From: Syntrophomonas sp.
GTDB taxonomy: Bacteria; Bacillota; Syntrophomonadia; Syntrophomonadales; Syntrophomonadaceae
Direction of reading: 5' to 3'
Length of the DNA: 6,291 nt
Assembly (NCBI GenBank): GCA_003444615.1
Contig: DLUN01000204.1
Coordinates: forward strand, 10,312 to 16,602
This document shows, piece by piece, positions 1-4,977 of the stretch (position 1 is the stretch's first letter; each line of letters begins with the position of its first letter). The position numbers and the translations under genes were made by a program. The notes beneath the pieces are model-generated. The model saw only the letters and a program-made list of their open reading frames with translations. It was not told where the DNA came from and did not search any database.

Positions 1-1320
1 ATTACGGCTAGTCAGGCTGCGAATTTGGTCAAAACAGGCGACACTATCATGTATGCCACTTTTCTGGGAAGACCGGTTGACTTCGATAATGAGCTGGCTG
101 CCCGGGCAGATGAGCTCACTGATGTTCAGGTTTACTGCTGTGGTGATATGCCCTGGCCTATAATGGAGTCTCCTACGGCAGGGCCAGAGCATTTTACTTG
201 TAATAACTGGTTTTTCGGGGTACAGGATCGTAAGCTGCATGATCAGGGTAAAATGTTTTACTGTCCCATCCAGTTCAGTCAACTGCAGGATGTGATTGCG
301 AATTACATAGACAAGTTAGATTATTACGTACAGCAGGTTAGTCCTATGGACCGCTATGGTTATTTTTCCTTTGGCCCGGCCAACACATACAGTTTTGAGG
401 GTTGCATGAAGGCTGATAAGGTGATCCTGGAGGTAAATGAAAATATGCCCCGAATTCCGGGGGGAAGTGAGGATGCCATACATATTTCCATGGTGGATTA
501 TATTATTGAAGGCAGTAACACACCTTTATTTGAGCTTCCGCCAGCTAAAGAAGCCACTGAAGCTGATCAGGCTATGGCCCGGCTTATTCTGGAAGAGATT
601 GAGGATCGATCCTGCCTGCAGTTGGGAATCGGTGCCTTACCTAATCTGTTGGGAGAATTAATGTGTGATGCTGGTCTAAGAGACCTGGGGATTCATACCG
701 AGATGTATACTGAAGCCATGACCCGTCTTTTTCACGAAGGTGTAGTTACCGGTCTTTATAAAACTACTGATCGGGGTAAAATTGCCTTTTCCTTTGCTAT
801 GGGTTCTCGCAAAACCTATGATTTCATGCATCAGAACCCGCTAATGGCCAGCCACTGTGGCCGCTATACCAACAATCCCCGCATTATTGCCCTTAATGAC
901 CGGGTAGTGGCCATTAATAATATAGTACAGGTGGATCTTTTCAGTCAGATCTGTTCTGAAAGTGCTGGACCCCGGCAAGTATCAGGCACAGGGGGACAAT
1001 TGGATTTTATTACCGGGGCCTGGTATTCTAAGGGCGGCAAGAGCTTTTTATGCTTAAACAGTACTTACACTGATAAAGAAGGGAATACTCATTCCCGTAT
1101 CGTTCCTATGCTTACCCCGGGCAGTATAGTTACTACCCCTCGCACGGCGGTAGATTTTATCGTTACTGAGTATGGGAAAGTAAGATTAAAAGGTAAACCT
1201 ACCTGGAAGCGGGCAGAGATGCTGATAGAAATTGCTCATCCAAATTTCCGGGATGAACTTATTAAAGCAGCCCAGCAAATGAATATATGGCGGAGATCGA
1301 ACCAACAGGATAATTACTAA
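1..1320 (+). CDS. CoA-transferase, butyryl-CoA:acetate / 4-hydroxybutyrate CoA-transferase type (5' partial)
   Basis: Cytoplasmic family I CoA-transferase that moves CoA between acetyl-CoA and a short acyl acid, probably butyrate. The frame is open from base 1 through the TAA at 1318-1320 and gives 439 visible residues. The sequence starts within the usual N-terminal helix ([14 protein letters not shown]), so about 10-15 residues including the start lie upstream. The TTG at 25 and ATG at 49 fall inside this conserved region and are not the start. Visible hallmarks are [12 protein letters not shown] (about 346-381), EVNENMPR (about 430-453), LGIGALPN (622-645), IHTEM (691-705, with the likely catalytic glutamate at 700-702), SGTGGQLDF (982-1008, the CoA-binding/oxyanion loop) and a C-terminal [19 protein letters not shown]. 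The C-terminal part matches, from memory, clostridial butyryl-CoA:acetate CoA-transferases very closely. Butyrate as substrate is inferred from that likeness and from the beta-oxidation neighbours; 4-hydroxybutyrate or another short acid remains possible. It converges on the acyl-CoA dehydrogenase gene and its promoter is outside the window. Confidence 0.93.
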   Translation: MTASQAANLVKTGDTIMYATFLGRPVDFDNELAARADELTDVQVYCCGDMPWPIMESPTAGPEHFTCNNWFFGVQDRKLHDQGKMFYCPIQFSQLQDVIANYIDKLDYYVQQVSPMDRYGYFSFGPANTYSFEGCMKADKVILEVNENMPRIPGGSEDAIHISMVDYIIEGSNTPLFELPPAKEATEADQAMARLILEEIEDRSCLQLGIGALPNLLGELMCDAGLRDLGIHTEMYTEAMTRLFHEGVVTGLYKTTDRGKIAFSFAMGSRKTYDFMHQNPLMASHCGRYTNNPRIIALNDRVVAINNIVQVDLFSQICSESAGPRQVSGTGGQLDFITGAWYSKGGKSFLCLNSTYTDKEGNTHSRIVPMLTPGSIVTTPRTAVDFIVTEYGKVRLKGKPTWKRAEMLIEIAHPNFRDELIKAAQQMNIWRRSNQQDNY

Positions 1321-1336
1321 AACTGAAGCGGACAGC

Positions 1337-1377
1337 ACACCCCCCGTTACTTGGAAATAACGGGGGGTGTTTGGTTT
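1337..1377. terminator. Hairpin terminator shared by two convergent genes
   Basis: A perfect 13-bp inverted repeat (ACACCCCCCGTTA at 1337-1349 and its complement at 1358-1370) with an 8-nt loop lies between the CoA-transferase stop (1320) and the dehydrogenase stop (1388 on the other strand). It begins 17 nt after each stop codon, so it is placed symmetrically. The tail in the + direction is TTGGTTT, a weak T tract. The tail in the - direction has no T run close to the stem. The very stable GC-rich stem and the location support termination from both sides, with better evidence for the + direction. Confidence 0.8.
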
Positions 1378-1387
1378 AACATCAAGG

Positions 1388-3223
1388 TTAAAAGTTGAAT
1401 GATTCCAGTGGTATATCCAGGGCTGAAGTATCAGCATCAACGATTACATTGGCTAGATATACAATATGGGGGGTTACATTCCGTAGGAACCAGCGTGCAA
1501 CTGCTACCTTGCCGATGTAGAAATTATAGTCATAATGATCCTTGCCCAATTCGTTAATTTTTTTCAAGGCCACCAAGGCTTGATCCAACAACAGGTGGGA
1601 GGCATGAAGCTCCGAAGTAGCTGTCAGCACCCGGCGGGAATAGGTCGGAATCAAGGCAGGATTGTTGGAACGCCAATCTTGTAAGATTTGCACTATTTCA
1701 TCAAAGGCTTGCAATGCGGTTCCCAGGTTATTAAATTCCTTTTTAAGTTCGACTGTATTTTTGTGAGCGGCATAAAAGTCCCGGATTTCCTGAATGAAGT
1801 CCGCAAATACCTGGCCATTTTCCAGGCCCATTTTGCGTCCTACCAAATCCAGGGACTGAATATAATTGGTTCCCTCCCATATAGAGTAGATTTTCATATC
1901 ACGGGCAATCTGAGCTACCGGATACTCTTCGCAGTAGCCATAGCCACCATAAGCTTGAATAGCTTCGCCACACAACCACCATCCTTCGTCACTGGGGAAA
2001 GCTTTGCAAAGGGGAGTAACGATGTCCACGTAATACCGAGCTCTTTGTCTCTCGGCTGGGTCAGGATCATCTTGACGGATGTCAAAATGAAATAGAGCCT
2101 TCATGAGCATAGCTCGAAATGCTTCTGTATAAGCTTTACCCATTATTAATGTGCGACGAATATCTTCGTGGTTGATGATGGCAACTCTTTCTCCACGGGG
2201 ATTGGTAAAAGGCCGGCCTTGTACTCTTTCCCGGGTGTAATCACGTACATTGTAAAATGCATTGGCAACACAGGCCAGGGCCATATGACCAGTCTCCATT
2301 CGGGCTAAGTTCATCATCTGGAACATCTGGGCCATACCCTCGCCCCGGCCACCGTTATCCAGAGGATTCCTGCCAATCAGCCAACCACGGCAGTTATTAT
2401 TCTCACCGAAGGCCAGAGCAGCAGTGGCGGAACCATGTTGGCCTAGCTTATGCTCTAGAGCAGTAGTGACCACATCATTGTCTTCCAAGCTGCCATCAGC
2501 ATTAACCCAGTATTTGGGCACGATAAACAAGGAAATACCACTGGTGCCCGGTCGAGCTCCTTCTACTCGGGCTAAGAACAAATGAATAATGTTTTCTGTA
2601 AAATCATTGTCACCACCGGTAATGAATATTTTGTTCCCTTTAATCTTAAAGATACGAGGATCATCAGTTGGGTAAGCTTTAGAAAGAATATCTCCCACAT
2701 CTGACCCGGCACTGGGCTCGGTCAGGCACATGGTACCTGCCCAGGTTCCATCCATCATTTTGGGCAGAAACATTTCCTTCAAGTCTTCATCAGCAAAAGT
2801 CTGAATTAAATCTCCAGCACCATTAGCAAGCATGATATAAGTATAAAATACCGGGTTAGCTGCGGTTATAAGTTCATTAACTGCCGCCTGCAGAATATGG
2901 GGCATAACTAAAGCTCCCTCTGATCTGTCAATATTACTGGTGCCCCATCCTTCTGATTGAATCATTTTGTATAAAGGACCAAAGCTCTTGGGCAAGACTG
3001 CTTTTCCGTCCACCAGCCTTGCCGGATTTTTATCACCATCGTCATTGGTAGGCTCGATTACTTCTTTGGCCATTTTGAGAACGGGAGCCAAAAAGGTTTT
3101 CACGTCATCTTTGGAATAGTATTCTTTGTAGCGGTCATAGTTGAATACTTTTTCGGTAGGAAGCCATTCCTGAATGATAAATTCCAGATCGCGTGTATTT
3201 AGATAGGCAAAATTACCTGCCAT
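1388..3223 (-). CDS. Acyl-CoA dehydrogenase, long (about 600-residue) type; probable butyryl-CoA dehydrogenase
   Basis: FAD enzyme that oxidises an acyl-CoA to the trans-2-enoyl-CoA and passes electrons to an electron-transfer flavoprotein. At 611 residues it is much longer than the classic dehydrogenases of about 380 and fits the long subgroup with an extra N-terminal segment (about 1-75) and an added C-terminal helical domain (about 470-611). Core motifs are CLTEPSAGSDVGD at 166-178 and KIFITGG at 198-204 (flavin and substrate binding), KLGQHGSATAAL near 259-270, QAYGGYGYCEEYP at 423-435 and IWEGTNYIQ at 448-456, where E450 matches the catalytic base of the medium-chain enzyme. The ATG start is preceded at 6 nt by a seven-G Shine-Dalgarno. 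It is downstream of and codirectional with the thiolase, 170 bp away, and probably in its operon. Butyryl-CoA as substrate is inferred from context; the long subgroup also includes 3-methylmercaptopropionyl-CoA dehydrogenases and longer-chain enzymes, so annotation by name alone may mislead. No electron-transfer flavoprotein genes are in view. Confidence 0.93.
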   Translation of the reverse strand: MAGNFAYLNTRDLEFIIQEWLPTEKVFNYDRYKEYYSKDDVKTFLAPVLKMAKEVIEPTNDDGDKNPARLVDGKAVLPKSFGPLYKMIQSEGWGTSNIDRSEGALVMPHILQAAVNELITAANPVFYTYIMLANGAGDLIQTFADEDLKEMFLPKMMDGTWAGTMCLTEPSAGSDVGDILSKAYPTDDPRIFKIKGNKIFITGGDNDFTENIIHLFLARVEGARPGTSGISLFIVPKYWVNADGSLEDNDVVTTALEHKLGQHGSATAALAFGENNNCRGWLIGRNPLDNGGRGEGMAQMFQMMNLARMETGHMALACVANAFYNVRDYTRERVQGRPFTNPRGERVAIINHEDIRRTLIMGKAYTEAFRAMLMKALFHFDIRQDDPDPAERQRARYYVDIVTPLCKAFPSDEGWWLCGEAIQAYGGYGYCEEYPVAQIARDMKIYSIWEGTNYIQSLDLVGRKMGLENGQVFADFIQEIRDFYAAHKNTVELKKEFNNLGTALQAFDEIVQILQDWRSNNPALIPTYSRRVLTATSELHASHLLLDQALVALKKINELGKDHYDYNFYIGKVAVARWFLRNVTPHIVYLANVIVDADTSALDIPLESFNF

Positions 3224-3229
3224 TTAATA

Positions 3230-3237
3230 CCCCCCCT
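3230..3237 (-). promoter_or_regulatory. Ribosome binding site of the acyl-CoA dehydrogenase, with a G7 run
   Basis: On the minus strand the sequence AGGGGGGG ends 6 nt before the ATG at 3223. It can pair with the 16S 3' end through its AGG/GGG part, but the uninterrupted run of seven G is unusual for a Shine-Dalgarno and is prone to length change by slippage. It supports the ATG at 3223 as the start. Confidence 0.65.
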
Positions 3238-3245
3238 ATTTATAG

Positions 3246-3362
3246 GCAGCTTTCCGAGGTATAATAACTTCACCTCAACAAACATCGCAGAACCCAAGGT
3301 TATTGCCCTAGGACCTGGTAATAACCCGAAAAATATTTCTTTTCTTTTACCTGGAAAGCTGC
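3246..3362 (-). repeat. Nested inverted repeats in the thiolase-dehydrogenase spacer
   Basis: The 170-bp spacer (3224-3393) carries two nested inverted repeats. The outer arms are 3246-3261 and 3348-3362: GCAGCTTTCC pairs perfectly with GGAAAGCTGC, and five more pairs follow after a single unpaired G at 3256, giving 15 bp. Within them, GGTTATTGCC (3298-3307) faces GGTAATAACC (3317-3326) around a 9-nt loop with one non-Watson-Crick position. In the operon transcript this would fold into a long stem with an internal hairpin between the two cistrons. It could stabilise or separate the thiolase message, act on dehydrogenase translation, or be a small non-coding mobile element with terminal inverted repeats. 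No clear target-site duplication flanks it. There is no run of T after the inner stem on the minus strand that would make it an ordinary terminator. I see no convincing promoter or open frame in the spacer. Confidence 0.6.
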
Positions 3363-3393
3363 AAATTATCTCTAGTACCCTTATTATTTATTT

Positions 3394-4593
3394 CTATATA
3401 TCTCTAGTCCAAAGAGATGCCATGGCCGGACCTCCACCTACACATAGGGAGGCACCACCCACAGTCAGGTTTAACCGTTCCATTTCATAATACAGAGAAA
3501 CAATGATTCTGAGGGCAGTACATCCCACCGGATGACCCAGAGCAATACCCGAACCGTTATGATTGCATTTATCCATATCCAGTTCGATGCCGAATTCTTC
3601 CTTGAGCATGCGGCCTACTCCTAAGAATTGAGCCGCAAATGCCTCATTGATTTCCCAGTATTCCACATCTTCGAATTTCAAGCCCGCTAGTTTGAGGGCT
3701 TTAGGAATAGCTACCGCTGGACCTAATCCCATTACCTTGGGGTCTACTCCCTCAGCAGCAAAAGTTATCAGTTTCATTAAAGGCTTAATGCCTAGTTCCT
3801 GCGCTTTTTGTTTCGACATCACTACCACGGCAGCGGCAGCATCATTGATTCCAGATGCATTGGCGGCGGTTACTACGCCACCTTTCTTGAAAGCTGAAGG
3901 AAGTTTAGCCATGGCCTCGAGACTGGCATCGGGAATCATATGTTCATCGGTCTCATAATGAGTAATACCTTTTTTACTTTTTATTTCTACCGGTATTACT
4001 TCTCGCTTAAAAAAGCCTTCTCGGACAGCCCTGGTGGCCCTCTGGTGGCTCATCAATGCCAGTTGGTCGCATTCTTCTCGGGTAATACCGTATCTTTCCG
4101 CTACATTTTCAGCGGTAATCCCCATATGACCAGGCACCATATCATCAACCAGTCCATCACGAAGCATGGCGTCTTCAATAGAGCCAGGCCCCATACGATA
4201 ACCGGTACGGGCTTTGGCTAACATGTAAGGAATATTAGACATGCTTTCTACTCCAATTACCAGAGCAACTTCGGTATCGCCTAATAATATGTTATGGCTG
4301 GCAATCTCCAGGGCACGCATACCGGAAGCACAATTCTGGTTCACATTACAGGCATTGCTTTTTACCGGTAGCCCTAAAGCCATAGCTACCTGACGGGAAG
4401 GAAGTGACCCCTGCATGTGTGGATATACCTGTCCCACCACTAGCTCATCAATAATATCGGTAGGGATTCCAGCCCGCTCAATGGCTGCTTGACCAGCCGT
4501 AATGGCCAGCTCTTTCGCCTGTACATCTTTCAAGCTACCTAAGAACTTACCGATAGCCGTGCGGCATGCACTAACGATTACAACTTCTCGCAC
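3394..4593 (-). CDS. Acetyl-CoA acetyltransferase (thiolase)
   Basis: Cytoplasmic thiolase that cleaves acetoacetyl-CoA with CoA into two acetyl-CoA in beta-oxidation, or condenses them in reverse. Its 399 residues are the usual family length. All catalytic elements are present: nucleophile C88 in NQNCASGMRAL, NEAFA at 316-320, H354 in GIALGHPVGCT, and the acid-base C384 in SLCVGGG. The start is GTG at 4593, chosen because the protein then begins MREVVIVSACRTAIGKF as thiolases do, and because GGAAGGAG lies 10 nt upstream; no ATG fits. The stop is TAG at 3396-3394. It is the first gene after a -24/-12 promoter and is followed in the same direction by the acyl-CoA dehydrogenase. Acetoacetyl-CoA is the likely substrate given the neighbouring genes; longer 3-ketoacyl-CoAs cannot be excluded from motifs alone. 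Confidence 0.96.
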   Translation of the reverse strand: MREVVIVSACRTAIGKFLGSLKDVQAKELAITAGQAAIERAGIPTDIIDELVVGQVYPHMQGSLPSRQVAMALGLPVKSNACNVNQNCASGMRALEIASHNILLGDTEVALVIGVESMSNIPYMLAKARTGYRMGPGSIEDAMLRDGLVDDMVPGHMGITAENVAERYGITREECDQLALMSHQRATRAVREGFFKREVIPVEIKSKKGITHYETDEHMIPDASLEAMAKLPSAFKKGGVVTAANASGINDAAAAVVVMSKQKAQELGIKPLMKLITFAAEGVDPKVMGLGPAVAIPKALKLAGLKFEDVEYWEINEAFAAQFLGVGRMLKEEFGIELDMDKCNHNGSGIALGHPVGCTALRIIVSLYYEMERLNLTVGGASLCVGGGPAMASLWTRDI

Positions 4594-4658
4594 TAATTAC
4601 CTACTCCTTCCAAATCAATATAGTTTATAATTTTTTTGTGGCGGGGACAATTAACCAT
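4593..4658 (-). CDS. Possible 21-residue leader peptide overlapping the thiolase start (doubtful)
   Basis: An ATG at 4658 opens a 21-codon frame (MVNCPRHKKIINYIDL..., ending in GVGN) whose TAG stop shares its last base with the thiolase GTG (TAGTG). That arrangement would allow termination-reinitiation coupling. It lies wholly inside the predicted leader of the sigma-54 transcript. Against it, no Shine-Dalgarno precedes the ATG (the upstream bases are ACAAACGCCC), the peptide resembles nothing I recognise, and frames this short arise by chance. Basic residues cluster at positions 6-9 (RHKK). Confidence 0.2.
   Translation of the reverse strand: MVNCPRHKKIINYIDLEGVGN
4604..4611 (-). promoter_or_regulatory. 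Ribosome binding site of the thiolase
   Basis: GGAAGGAG on the minus strand, 10 nt before the GTG at 4593. It is a strong Shine-Dalgarno and decides the GTG start. It also lies inside the last codons of the small open frame at 4658-4593. Confidence 0.8.
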
Positions 4659-4745
4659 GGGCGTTTGTGGTGTATTATTCTGTAATACTCTAGCCCTATT
4701 TCTCTTCTATATAGTTATTTATCCCCTCCTTTGTTAACTTTATAT

Positions 4746-4761
4746 AGCAAAAATCATGCCA
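4746..4761 (-). promoter_or_regulatory. Sigma-54 (-24/-12) promoter of the thiolase-dehydrogenase operon
   Basis: On the minus strand TGGCATGATTTTTGCT matches the sigma-54 consensus TGGCAC-G-N4-TTGC-W at every defined position except one (T for C in the -24 element), and T precedes it as preferred. The GG is at 4760-4759 and the GC at 4748-4747, the required 10-bp spacing between them. The expected transcription start is near 4735, an A on the transcribed strand, giving a leader of about 142 nt before the thiolase GTG. The gene immediately upstream encodes a sigma-54-dependent activator, which strongly supports this call. Confidence 0.85.
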
Positions 4762-4836
4762 ATATTTTGTCAATTACTCCTATTGCGGTAATAACGGGCT
4801 AAGCGACCTTTTATCTCTTAGTAAATGAATACTTTA

Positions 4837-4906
4837 ATTTCTCAAAATGAGAAGAGGTTTTCAGAGCGATGCTTTGTAAAAAGGGGAATAAACCGATTTC
4901 TCAAAA
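4837..4906. repeat. 11-bp direct repeat ATTTCTCAAAA upstream of the sigma-54 promoter
   Basis: ATTTCTCAAAA occurs at 4837-4847 and again at 4896-4906, 59 bp apart. The first copy forms the left half of the palindrome at 4839-4853; the second is a half site without the TGAGAA partner and runs into the A-rich bases that form the terminator tail of the regulator gene. An imperfect 15-bp palindrome, CAGAGC-GAT-GCTTTG (4862-4876, five of six pairs), lies between them. Confidence 0.5.
4839..4853. promoter_or_regulatory. Candidate activator-binding palindrome (upstream activating sequence)
   Basis: TTCTCA-AAA-TGAGAA is a perfect 6-bp inverted repeat with a 3-bp centre. Its midpoint (4846) is about 111 bp upstream of the predicted sigma-54 start, the distance range expected for enhancer sites of such activators. 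One arm with its flank recurs at 4896-4906. Binding by the adjacent regulator is inferred. Confidence 0.5.
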
Positions 4907-4934
4907 ATAAAAAATGTCTCGCATATTGCGAGAC
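4902..4934 (-). terminator. Rho-independent terminator of the sigma-54 regulator gene
   Basis: On the minus strand a perfect 8-bp stem, GTCTCGCA (4934-4927) with TGCGAGAC (4923-4916) and a 3-nt loop, is followed at once by ATTTTTTATTTTT. It starts 43 nt after the regulator stop codon at 4978. This is a textbook intrinsic terminator and implies that the thiolase operon depends on its own promoter rather than on read-through. Confidence 0.88.
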
Positions 4935-4977
4935 CGGATAATCAAAAACAGGGCTATCTTTTTTGCTGGTTTGATAA

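Larger units (their letters stand above)
4594..4977 (-). other. 384-bp regulatory gap between the activator gene and the thiolase
   Basis: Read in the direction of transcription, the gap holds the regulator terminator, a half site, an imperfect palindrome, a perfect palindrome, the -24/-12 promoter and then the leader from about 4735. The leader has AAAGGAGGGGAT almost at its 5' end (4732-4721) with no start codon at a usable distance, a small hairpin GTATTA-CAGAA-TAATAC (4688-4672), and the doubtful small frame at 4658-4593. A TTGACA at 4773-4768 has no -10 box at normal spacing (TATATA is 21 bp away). No known riboswitch class is recognisable by eye. Confidence 0.7.

Noticed and set aside
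25..51. TTG at 25 or ATG at 49 as the start of the CoA-transferase
   Set aside because: The frame is open to base 1 and the residues before these codons belong to the conserved N-terminal helix of the family, so the gene begins outside the window.
437..661. Open frame of 74 codons on the plus strand
   Set aside because: Out-of-frame shadow within the CoA-transferase.
1186..1440. Open frame of 84 codons on the minus strand across the two convergent gene ends
   Set aside because: It runs through the terminator hairpin and overlaps two well-supported genes; it has no recognisable motif.
1688..2095. Open frame of 135 codons on the plus strand
   Set aside because: Antisense to the acyl-CoA dehydrogenase; no motif and no credible ribosome binding site.
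2257..2466. Open frame of 69 codons on the plus strand
   Set aside because: Antisense to the dehydrogenase; low-complexity composition typical of a shadow frame.
3235..3246. CCTAT-TT-ATAGG palindrome at the dehydrogenase ribosome binding site
   Set aside because: A 5-bp stem with a 2-nt loop is not a workable hairpin, and no related operator copies were seen.
3647..4221. Two open frames on the plus strand (103 and 93 codons)
   Set aside because: Both are antisense to the conserved core of the thiolase and have no recognisable content.
4740..4773. Sigma-70 promoter using TTGACA at 4773-4768
   Set aside because: The only good -10-like sequence (TATATA) is 21 bp away, too far; at 17 bp the bases are TTGCTA, which are part of the -12 element.
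3315..4798. Shared GGTAATAAC in the intercistronic hairpin (3317-3325) and upstream of the sigma-54 promoter (4786-4794)
   Set aside because: A 9-base match in AT-rich spacers is expected by chance and the flanking bases differ.
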